Below are positions 1-11,000 of a stretch of DNA of 64,000 nt, one piece after another. Position numbers and translations under genes: made by a program. Location: positions 4,402,001-4,466,000 of the forward strand of contig PZJY01000001.1 of the NCBI GenBank assembly GCA_031472005.1. The letters run 5' to 3'. The stretch's first letter is position 1. Each line of letters starts with the position of its first letter. Source of the DNA: Tetracladium setigerum. Taxonomy: Eukaryota; Ascomycota; Leotiomycetes; Helotiales. Under the pieces are notes generated by a model. The model was not told the origin of the DNA. It was given only the letters and a program-made list of their open reading frames with translations, and made no database searches.

Positions 1-314
1 CTGCCGAATTCCGGTACAGGTCGGCTTTGTTTATTTACTCGCTAAGCATGTTTACCTGAACGGATTAAACTGGAGCCAGAGCAGGCCATGACATTATAGA
101 CGGAGAGAGTTCTCGATATGGGTTGAAGATTTCATCGAAAATATTCATACAACCCCGCTTGGTCCTTGCGTACAGTGGCTTTTTACAAGGCTGGTAGTGG
201 AAGTATTGCTCGCATTTAAAGTTGTTGGGCTTTGGGTATTATTTCATCGTCATCTCGAGTCCGCACACAAATTTTGATATCATCAATTGCATAACTTTCC
301 GAGATTCAGCCAAT
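1..314. other. Left-edge intergenic segment
   Basis: No coding frame with family similarity is visible here. The segment lies directly upstream of the alpha/beta hydrolase and probably carries its promoter and 5' UTR. The window edge cuts the locus, so more of the biosynthetic cluster could lie to the left. Confidence 0.5.
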
Positions 315-1354
315 ATGAAAAAAGCATACGAAGACGTAGAGTTTAAGACTATCGATGGTATTGTTTTGAGAGGATGGCTCTTCTCTGCGGCCAAAAGGGG
401 GCCTGCGGTGGCGATGACAGGCGGTGTAAGCTAACTCTGACGCTCCATACACTCTGCAACTTTTCTAACTTCCTGCAGTTCAATTGTGTTAAAGAAGGCT
501 TCTACAAAGATTTCCCAGAGCAATTCCAAAAGGCAGGAATAACGGTTCTTCTCTACGATCCTCGAAACACGGGCACCTCGGGAGGTTTTCCTCGTAATGA
601 TATCGATCCCTTCAGACAAGTTGAAGATTACTCGGATGCATACACATATCTCACCACACTTCCTATTGTCGATCCAACACAAATTGCCATCTGGGGAGTC
701 TCTTTTACTGGTGGTACCGTTCTCGCAAGTGCTGCTCTTGATAAACGACCTGTGGCAGTGATAGCCGTCTGTCCGATATTCTACAGTGATTACATCACCG
801 ACGGTCATCTGGTACGCAAGAGGATTATTCGTGATCGAGAAAGTCAATTGCTACATGGAAGCCCTCCTTTCTTTATTTCCATCCTAGAAAGTCGCGGTAT
901 GGTTCCTGTCAATTCTCATTTGACTGCACAACCAAAAGAGGAAGACGCGGGAAGAATCACGCACAATAGTGATGGATCAACCATACAATCATATTTTCGG
1001 ATGGCACTCTGGCAACCGGTCCCGTTAGGACTCTTGCCAATGGTAGACCCTACGCCTGTCATGTTTCTGACCCCGGAACATGACTATGTGAGCTTGACAC
1101 AGGTGCAGTTGGATATTTTTGAGGGACTTAAAGGGCCGAAACGTCTTCACTTGGCAAGGGGGAGAGAACATGTGAATGTTCTGGCTGGAGATGATATGCC
1201 CATGTTGGCAAAGGTGCAAACGGACTTTATATGGCAAGCGTGTCAGGGCAGGTTACCTGGGCAAGGCGAGAAGAGCAAGAAGGCGAAACAGAGGGGGCCT
1301 TTAAATGGCTTTCGAAGCTCACATCAAGTTCAGAAAGGAGATACTGAGGTATGA
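315..1354 (+). CDS. Alpha/beta hydrolase of the fungal polyketide-transferase/S15-like group
   Basis: Two exons, 315-425 and 479-1354, joined over a 53-bp intron, give 328 residues. The start at 315 is chosen because the product then begins with the usual KAYEDVEFKTIDGIVLRGWL beta-strand region. The alpha/beta-hydrolase nucleophile elbow is visible as GVSFTGG, with a likely acid in PEHDYV and a likely histidine in REHVNVL near the C-terminus. Related fungal enzymes sit beside highly reducing PKSs and release, transfer or hydrolyse the acyl chain; the fumagillin polyketide transferase belongs to this broad family. Here it lies near a P450 and an HR-PKS without its own thioesterase domain, so chain release or transfer is a reasonable inference. 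The basic C-terminal tail (residues about 300-328) looks like a lineage-specific extension. An ordinary hydrolase role cannot be excluded. Confidence 0.85.
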
Positions 1355-1794
1355 AAGGATTTCAGGATTGGCGTATTCGGGTTTTTTTAGTTTTTATCAG
1401 GATTTGGATTGGATTTGTACGATGCACTTGTCTTGAGTAGAATTACATTTCCAGAATTTTGAAACTCAATCTTAGCACAATACACTTTAAGCCACCAGGC
1501 AACCTGTCCTGTCTATACTTGAAGTTGTCAACAATTATCAGAATCGCTAAGAATATATAGAGTTCACAAACACGCTCATTCATATTAAAACTTCGACAGG
1601 AACTACAATAGATATTATATGCCCTGGGGGAAAGTGAGAAGGGCTTTGGTTTTGGAAGGCAACTGAGAAATTTTAGGGTTGTGGGCATGCCAGTATGATA
1701 AATATCATTTGTCTCTCACAACTAGTCACACTACAGTAAAAACACCAACTCCACACCGTCTCAAACACTCAACAACCACAACAGAAACGACAAT
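1355..1794. other. Convergent intergenic region
   Basis: This is AT-rich sequence between the 3' ends of the hydrolase and the P450. It presumably holds both 3' UTRs. I see no gene in it. Confidence 0.5.
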
Positions 1795-3568
1795 CTACCA
1801 TCCTTCAATCACACGCGCCTTGATATCAAGGCCCTTGACAGGTCCCACCCCAAATCCTCCAGCACAGATATAGTTCTCATCAATCAGCTCGCGAGGGTCA
1901 TTCAATTCCCACTGAAATCTTCCCGCCCAGGCAGCCAATAAACAAGCGAATTCCGCACGTGCAAAGGTCTCGCCAATGCAAACTCTTGGACCTTGATTGA
2001 AAGTCATAAATGCGAAGTTTGTGTCAGGTCCACCTGTCTTCTTGCCTGTTAACCACCGATCAGGGTTAAACTCGTCGGCATCATCACCCCAGATCTTTCG
2101 ATCCCGATGGATAGCCGCAACAGGGATGACAATCTGTGTCCCCTTTGGAATCCTCTGCCCAACAAGCGACGTTTCGACGACAGCTTCGCGGAAGGTCCAA
2201 ACAAACACGTCATAGTATCGCATAACTTCATTGCAAACAGCAGTAAGGTACGGCACTTTATCGATATCGAGACTGGTAATCTGGCTTGATCCCGATGGAG
2301 AAGGGAGGTTTGCTCGAATATCGTCTCGAAGCCTCTGCTGCACCTCAGGGTATTGTGCAAGGGCATATGTGGCCCAACTCATAGCAACAGATGATGATTC
2401 GTGTCCAGCAAGAAGGAATATGGTCATTTGGTCAATCAAGCCTTGTTCATCGAATCCGCCACTCTGGATTGCACATGACAGAATATCAAGATCAGTCAGC
2501 TTGCCCTCTGCCAGTTGAGCGGTTTTTGTTCGGATGAGTTGTAGACAGTTATCGCGAATTGTCTTTCGCGAATCCTCCATGACCTTGTTATGTCTGATCG
2601 GAATATATGGGAAAGCCCAGAGCGGTACAACAAGTCTAACAAAGACTGAATAGGCTGCGGACCAGCTGGCTTGGAAGAGGTTGTAGTATGCCTGTCGAAG
2701 AGGATGATGCTCGTTGTATCGAGCTTCGAAATCTTGTCCCATTCCTGCTACTCCCATAATATCAAGCGTGATAGCCTTCCACCACCGAACAATTTCGACA
2801 ACGCCTTGGTCTGGATCGATCGGAGACATGTGACCGTTGGTAGCGTGAGGTTTTCCAGCTACTTTGCCAACCTCAGTGGTGAGGATATTTGTGATTTCCT
2901 TGCTCATCTCCCAGAAGACTGGGTAAAGATCTTTTATGTGTTTGAACGCGAACGCTGGCGCCATCATTTTTCTTTGGAACTTGTGGCCCTCTCCTTCGAT
3001 GAATGGCATCCCGAGTCCAAAAAAGTGAATTGCCAGCCGGGAGAGTGGCTTTGGCTTTTCGAAATCATAGCACTTCGTGACTAGAAGTTCTCGGAGCGCT
3101 GCGGGAGAGCAGACCATGACAAGTTCGAAATTGAAGACATATTTGTAACGTATCAGTCCTGAATTTGGAATGTCATTGATCCTAGAAACTAATCAGATCC
3201 AGTATGGTGGAAGGAGTGAAGTTCTTACCATCTTTGTAGGGGTCGACCGGTCTTTTCATTCTTCAAAACTGTCCACCATTGCCCCATAAACCAGCCATTT
3301 CCCTAGATAATTCTTAGGTTTAGTTGTCAAAACAGAGGGATCAACTTACATCCGGGCCTGGCAAATGTCTTAGAGGGCTGAGGAAGTTGGGATACAAAAC
3401 CACAAACCAAACCGCCCAGGAAGCTATCTCTAAACTCAGGAATGAAAAAAAAATACCAATCAACCCCGAATTCTCGAACAAAACAAGATCGTATTTTGGA
3501 AGCACATTTTTCACCAGGAAGGTAGCTATTCCTGCTGTTACGCAAAATAGTGTGAATGGCATTACCAT
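1795..3568 (-). CDS. Cytochrome P450 monooxygenase
   Basis: Three exons on the minus strand, 3568-3350, 3302-3229 and 3181-1795, are separated by two 47-bp introns and give 559 residues. The start at 3568 is the first ATG of the open frame. The N-terminus has two hydrophobic segments (about residues 4-20 and 36-62) followed by the proline hinge LRHLPGPD, as expected for an ER-anchored microsomal P450. The I-helix oxygen-binding motif reads AGHESS, the ExxR motif is EVMR, the PERF-like motif is FNPDRW, and the haem-binding loop is FNQGPRVCIG with the thiolate cysteine. All core motifs are intact. It is convergent with the hydrolase and divergent from the PKS, sharing a 1.5-kb promoter region, so oxidation of the PKS product is likely. 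The substrate and CYP family cannot be read from the sequence. Confidence 0.93.
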
Positions 3569-5068
3569 GATTGCTATTCCTTTGAAGATAAACGAGATAG
3601 TTCGAAGGTATGGGACCGAGTTCAATAAAATAACCAAGTAGAGGAAGATGATCTTACGGGGAATTGAAGGACGGGGTGTTACTCAGATGAAAGTGATTCG
3701 CTCTGCCAGATCAGATGTAGGATTTTGGAGAGGTCTTCAGATGGGTGATTCCTTCATTCCTTCTATCCTCTAGATACGGTAAAGTGTCAAGGTGAGTTTA
3801 CATCCATCGACGTATTTCGTCAAAAAATTGTTAAATTTTAACATCACAGAAACCCCACATTATTTTCCCAGCAGTGCCACAGCCATACTTAATGCACTCT
3901 ACTGTTCTTTGAGACAGAGAATATCAATCAACCATAAAGGGACGGACGGGCCGTCAAATACGTGGCCGATTGACATTCCACAACAGGAATTTTGATACTT
4001 CCGTGACATCCGAAACGTACCCGTCGCTACAAAAACCTATCTATGACATTATCAGAAATATAGACCAAGGAAGAAAGACACTAGCATGATCGAAGATTAT
4101 GAAAAACTTGACACTTGTTGATTTTTACAAGCGGATTCAGTCCTTCCGTTCAGGAAACGAGATATCTGCATGACCCGATCCACTCTCAATTGCGCTGTTT
4201 ATCTCAATCCACTATTCCCATGGCCAAAACCAGGCGAACATTTCCTATCCAGCGTATGTTATTGGTAAATAGTACTCGTAGAGCCGTGACCATGTACAGT
4301 AGTGCACGGGTCTAGTAACAAATTTGGGTATTTTCAATTTACGGGTATTGATATATAGTAATGATCTTCTCAAGGGTTGAAATGCTTTTCTAGGTTGAAG
4401 CTCGAAGGAAGCTGATCATTGGTAAAAACGGCAAGAGCACTCCTTCTAAAATGTGGAGGCGAGATTGAGGCGGAGAAAGTGGGGGGCAACCATCTGTCGT
4501 CAAACCCCTCACTTCCCGGCAAATACTCCTGCATGCATATTCTTCAGCGCGTCAAATATCCATATACATATCCTAATCAAGGCAAGCTCATAATGAGGTA
4601 CTTTCTATATTGAAACCAAGAAGCTAATCTTTTTGCAATTTTAACTTGGTATCCTCATTGTGGTGAGACCGTGAACCATCCCTTTCGACAAGGGACTTGT
4701 GAGAGCCCCATTTCACAGACTGTGATATTGGTTCGCGGAGAGAGGCCCGATGGTTCCTATCGAGAAGGAGAAACACAATTCACTAGTTCGATACCAAGGT
4801 AGGCATACGGCGTTGAACTATACTTCGTAACCGGAGGTTGAAATCGGGAAACCATACGATCTCGTTCCTTCCGAAGGGAGAGTTCCCTTCACCTAACAAT
4901 GCATTCTCGGTCATGTTGTCCCGTGAAGTGCATGGCCATTCACATGCAAGATATCAACAAGCTACGCGTCTTCCGATAATTTTTGATTTACTTCCAGCAC
5001 ACTGATCTTGCATTGGACTTGTCACCAACCCGTATGAGATTCAACAGCTCAAGCGACAGGCTCTCGAA
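3569..5068. promoter_or_regulatory. Divergent P450/PKS promoter region
   Basis: This 1.5-kb non-coding stretch separates the start codons of the P450 (-) and PKS (+). It is AT-rich and full of stops, and I found no conserved frame in it. A shared bidirectional regulatory region is inferred from arrangement only; no operator motif was identified with confidence. Confidence 0.5.
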
Positions 5069-8000
5069 ATGTCATCTTTGGCCAGCGATGGTCAAGTAGC
5101 GAATTCGAGTACTGGTGATGAGATGGATGCTCCAAAAGTACACAGCGTCATGAATGGGACTTCCAAGCCAAATGGACACTATCAGAGTGAGACCTCGAGT
5201 TCTCCAATAAATGGCCATCATTATACTTTGGAAAATGGATTCCGCGATGCGCCAGAGCCAATTGCAATCGTGGGGATGGCCTTGCGTCTTCCAGGAGGCA
5301 TTCGCTCACCCGAGGAACTTTGGAAACTGCTCATTGACAAGAAAACTACCAGAGGATTGATTCCTTCTGACAGATACAACATCGAAGCTTTTTATACACC
5401 TTCTAAGCGGGTTGGCAGTGTTGGTATGAAGCATGGCCATTTCCTGGACGAAAATCTAGAGCACATCGACACTTCGTTCTTTACGATGAGCAAGTCTGAA
5501 ATCGGGAAGGTTGATCCTCAACAGCGTATACTTTTGGAGGTTGTCTGGGAGTGCATGGAAAGTGCTGGCCAGAAAGGATGGCGGGGAACTGATGTGGGAG
5601 TTTTCGTCGGATGTTGGGGAGAGGTGAGTCTTCAATCACACTCAGACGGCAAAATTCAACCTAAATAATAGACAATCAGGATTGGATTGATCTGGCTGCG
5701 AAAGACACCCAGAGAGCAGGAGTCTATGACATTACTGGTTCTGGAGATTTTGCTATTTCGAACCGAATCTCATATGAATATGACTTGACTGGGCCAAGGT
5801 ACCGCATTCGCTCTCTATCAAACCTTCAAAAAATTCCTTTTTTCTGAGCCAGAGGTAACGGAATTAGCATTACCGTGAGGACTGCATGTTCATCCTCCTC
5901 GACTGCCCTCCACGAAGTGAGTCCTCGTTGATCATAGGTGGCGTCTTAAGCTTATTATAAATTCTGCAGGCCTGTCAAGCGATTCAATCAGGAAACTGTT
6001 CCTCAGCCATTGTTGGAGGCACGAACCTTATTCTCACCCCTACCATGACAACCACACAAACAGAGTCGGGGGTATTGTCACCGAGTAGGTACCATCTCTC
6101 TGCCTTGCATCTGACTTCTTGGGGGTGCCGAAATCTTGGCAGAGTCTGATGATTGGAAACGACAAAGGCGACAAATTTTATCTTGTTGTTTAAACTTGAA
6201 TAAAGTTGTAATTACTGTATCATATCAAGCTTTTTGTCATCTTACAATCTTTTCTCGCACCTGCTAAAAATTACGGGTCTTCTACATCGCTCACCATTAC
6301 CAAGACAAGCTAACTTTGTCAATAGCTGGGGAGTGCAGAACGTTTGATGCAACTGCCAATGGCTATGCTCGTGGAGAAGCCATCAATGCCATTTATGTCA
6401 AAAAGTTGAGCGATGCAATCAGGGATGGAGATCCGATTCGCGCTGTCATTCGAGCTACCGGCACCAATTGCGACGGTAAAAGTCAAGGAATGACCATGCC
6501 AAACCCAAAGGCGCATGAGGTGTGTACAAAGACTTCTAGGATGGAGGACCGTACTGACATTCTGGCGAAAATAGAGTCTCATCCGTAAGGTGTACAAATC
6601 CGCACATTTGACGGACTTCTCGCAAACGGCTTTCGTAGAATGTCATGGAACAGGAACTCCCACTGGCGATCCCCTGGAGCTTGAAGCTATCGCCAATGTA
6701 TTTGGTGGCGAGAAGGGTGTTTATGTTGGCGGTGTGAAGCCAAATGTTGGTCACTCAGAAGGTGCTTCTGGAATCACGAGTATCATAAAGGCTACACTTG
6801 CTCTTGAAAACCGGACTATCCCACCTCAAGCGAATTACTCAACGCCCAACCCCAAAATTCCCTTTGAAACTGCGAATTTAAAAGTACCTACGATACCTAT
6901 TCCGTGGCCTGTAGATAGCCTGGAACGAGTAAGTATCAACTCGTTCGGTGTTGGAGGATCCAACGCACACATTGTTCTCGATTCTGCGGCTTCTCATGGA
7001 ATCACACAACAAATATCAAAGACGAACCCAGAATCCACAAGGGCGCAATTGCTTGTCCTCTCTGCAACTAATGGCGACTCCTTGAAGGAAGGAGCTGCAG
7101 CGATCAATAACTACCTCAAGGAGAACACCTCTAGCCTGGAGGATATCGCATACACATTGGCAAATCGTCGAGAACACCATTCAAATAGAGGATTCAGTAT
7201 TGTAGACGGCAGTGGAGAAGTGGGAGACTTGGTTACTGGAAAGTCCAAAGCTGCGCCAAACTTGGTCTTTGTCTTCACGGGTCAAGGAGCGCAATGGGCT
7301 GGAATGGGCAAGGAGCTGATGAGAGATTTTGTATCATTCGACTCCGATATTCGATCTATGAGCGAAATTCTTGCAAAATCACCACACCCTCCGGCATGGT
7401 CATTGTACGAGGAGCTTGGAAAACTTGGCCATGAAAGTTCACTGGACAAAGCTGAATTTGCGCAACCACTCTGTACGGTGCTCCAGGTCGCATTAGTCAA
7501 CCTTCTTAACTCTCTTGGAGTGACACCATCCGCGATCGTTGGCCATTCAAGTGGAGAAATTGCCGCGTCCTATGCAGCTGGAGCAATTACTGCCAAAGAG
7601 GCTGTTCTTGTCGCGTATTATCGGGGACTTGTTACCAAACAGTCTGTTCGTCAAGGAGCAATGGCAGCTATCGGACTTGGTCGTGCTGAGGTTGGCTTGT
7701 ATCTCGAACGAAACGTAGTCGTTGCTTGTGAAAATAGTCCTTCAGGTGTGACCCTATCTGGGGATATTGAGGAACTTGACGACATCATTGAGCAGTTGAA
7801 ATACGATGACCCGAATGTTTTTGCCAGGAAACTGAAAACAGGAGGAATGGCATATCACTCTCACCACATGAAAGATTTAGGAGAGGCGTACGAGAATTAC
7901 CTCACGGAAGTCATCCATGCCAAGAACCCACAGTTCCTTTCTACTCCAGCGTTACTGCAGATTTGATTACAGGTCCAGTACTGGGTCCTGCATATTGGCG

Positions 8001-11000
8001 TCAGAATTTAGAATCTCCTGTCAGATTTTACCCCGCGGTAAAGCTGTTGCTCGAGAACGCACAAACAAACCAATTGTTCTTGGAAATTGGTGCTCATTCC
8101 GCTCTTGCTGGTCCTTTGCGTCAAATCTTCAAGAGTACGGTTTCCAAGACAGATCTGTCCTACACCAACGTCATGACCAGAGGTGAGGATTGCACAGTGA
8201 GCCTACTGAAATCTGTCGGTCAACTTCATATAAAGTCTGTGCCTATCTATTTTGCACTATTGACTCCTCAGGGCCGCACATTGACCAATCTTCCGCGATA
8301 TCAGTGGCGCCACGATAAGTGCTACTGGGACGAAAGTAGAGTTAGCAGAGAATGGTAAGTCAAAATACCCTCATGTAGATCCCCACTAATGAAATGCAGG
8401 CGTTTCCGCAAATTCCCACATCACGAAATCCTGGGCAATCGTATTCTCGAAGGGAATGATCTCCAACCAACATGGCGCAATGTCCTACGACTAAAGGATG
8501 TTTCGTGGATTGCCGATCACAAAGTTCTCGACGATATCGTCTTTCCAGCTGCAGGATATATTGCAATGGCTTGTGAGGCTGCTCGTCAAATATCTGGTGC
8601 AGACGATTTCAGCTTGAGCCACATCGACATCAAAACGGCCTTGGTGCTGCAGGACTCACAGACTACCGAGCTCATAACCTCTCTTAAACCTGTTCGATTG
8701 ACATCCACTCTCGACTCCGCCTGGTTTGAGTTTAATGTTTCTTCCTATGATGGGCATAATTGGGTTAAACACTGCACCGGAAGCATCAGGTCAGGATCCG
8801 ATGCTCATACTCAACCACAGATTCGAGAACTCAAGCCTTTCCCTCGAAATATCAACTTTCCATACTCATCCATGAAGAAAATGGGCCTTAACTATGGTCC
8901 AACCTTTCAAGGACTTGAAAGTGTCTCCACATATCCTGGTAGACAAGTTGCCTATGCCACTCTGCGAACTCCAAAAATAAGCGAATCATGGTACGCCTTG
9001 CACCCGAGTACAATCGACAATTGTTTGCAACTCTTCGCATTTGCTGCTTCGGAGGGCATTTCTCGTCACATGGATAAGTTATGCATTCCAACTCATCTCG
9101 ACCATCTCTACATCAGCACTCTCGCCAACGAAATCCCCATGGTAGCAGAAGCCAAGACATCAAGCGGACGGAGCAAAGGCACTCTCCAAGGAAGTGCGAT
9201 GATTACAAGCGGTGACCAAGTCCTATTCTCATTGAGCGGAGGCAAGTTCTCTCCAATTGACAATGGAGATCCACAGAAACCAGATACTGTGGCTGCCGCT
9301 CAACTTGAGTGGGAGCCAGATATGGATTTCCTCGACCCTGCCACACTGATGGTACCGCTCTCAAATGAGCCAAAGGCAATCGAGCAAGTCGAACGATTCA
9401 CCATTCTCTGCATGTTGGAAATTCAAGAACGTCTTTCCGGAGTCCCATTCGAGACGGAGCATCTTGTGAAATACAAAAATTGGATGGATGATCAAATTGA
9501 GCGTGCAAAGCAAGGCCATCACCCACTTGTATCAGATGACGCTACCTTGACATCTCTTTCTTCCAAAGACAGGATTGAGTTGATTGAAAAGATGAGAAAC
9601 GAGATGAAAAGCTCAGAGCTAGCTGCCGGAGCCGAATTAATTGCGAGGCTACTTGAGAACTGCACTGGCATTTTCACTGGCGAGACGGAAGCCTTGGAGG
9701 TCTACCTGGCAGATAATGGACTCACAAATGTCTACAATATCATGGCTGACAGACTTGACTCGACAGCTTTCATGAGATCAGCAGGACATAACAACTCAAC
9801 CCTAAGAGTTCTCGAGATCGGTGCTGGTACTGGTGGAACTACGGTTGTCGCGCTCGAGGGCCTTTCTACCGGGGATGGCGAGCGAATGTACTCCAAGTAT
9901 ACGTAAGTTGAGGTCCGACGACGAGATTTGTGCATGTAATGACAAGTAATAGCTACACCGATATCTCATCTGGATTCTTCGGCACGGCACAGCAACGATT
10001 TGCAGCTTACCAAGGTCTTGAGTACAAAGTTCTCGATATCGGAAAAGATCCCGCAGAACAAGGATTTGAAGTTGGAACCTACGACCTGATTATTGCTTCA
10101 AACGTCATTCACGCCACGCCCGAACTTCACACAACCCTCAAAAATGTTCGTAAGCTACTTCAACCAAATGGCCGATTCTTCTTGCAAGAGCTTCTTCCGT
10201 CGTCCCCTCAATTTATGCATCTCATCATGGGTGTTCTTCCAGGATGGTGGCTTGGAGAAGCAGATGGAAGACCAAATGAGCCTATAGTCTCTATCCCAAG
10301 ATGGGCTGAGGAACTCAAAGGTGCTGGATTTGCTGGAATCGAAGCTGCAGTCTTTGATGACGAGCGAGAAGGCTTCCACATTTGTGCCAACATTATTGCA
10401 CGACCTGCGGCAACCCATTCGAATGAGTATCAAGCTGTAACTTTACTCTATCGAGCTGAGCAAAGCAATACAGTTCTGGTCCAAAGTGTTGAGAAATTCT
10501 TGGTTGATCAAGGATTTGAGGTGGATGGTTGTGTTCTTGGCGACATCCCTCGCTCTTCCCAGGACATCATCTCTCTTCTGGATGTTGACACCCCGTTCAT
10601 CGATGACATCCAAGAAGAAGAATTTGAACAGTTCAAGACCTTCCTTGATAATATTGGTACTTCCGGTATCCTGTGGCTCACGAAAATGGTGCAGCTCGGA
10701 GATGTAGAGCCCAAACATAGCTTGTTTCTCGGCCTTGCGAGAACAATCCGATCGGAGCTATCGATTCCAATTGCTACATTAGAACTAGATACCACTGATA
10801 CCGAAGCCTACGATGCTATTGTGAAGGTGTTCAACAAATTCCAGAAAAGAGACATCTCCGGCCAGATCGATCCTGACTGGGAATATGTCTTCAGCAATGG
10901 AAGTATCCATATTGGTCGCTATCATTGGATCGAAGTAAACAAGGAATTGGCTCTTAAACCAGCAAGTGATGAAATTCAAGCCATTAAGCTCGAGATTGGT

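Noticed and set aside
7888..7949. A 62-bp intron in the PKS AT domain that would restore frame
   Set aside because: The donor GTACGA is weak and the splice would delete conserved residues including PFYSS. A single missing C explains the frame without loss.
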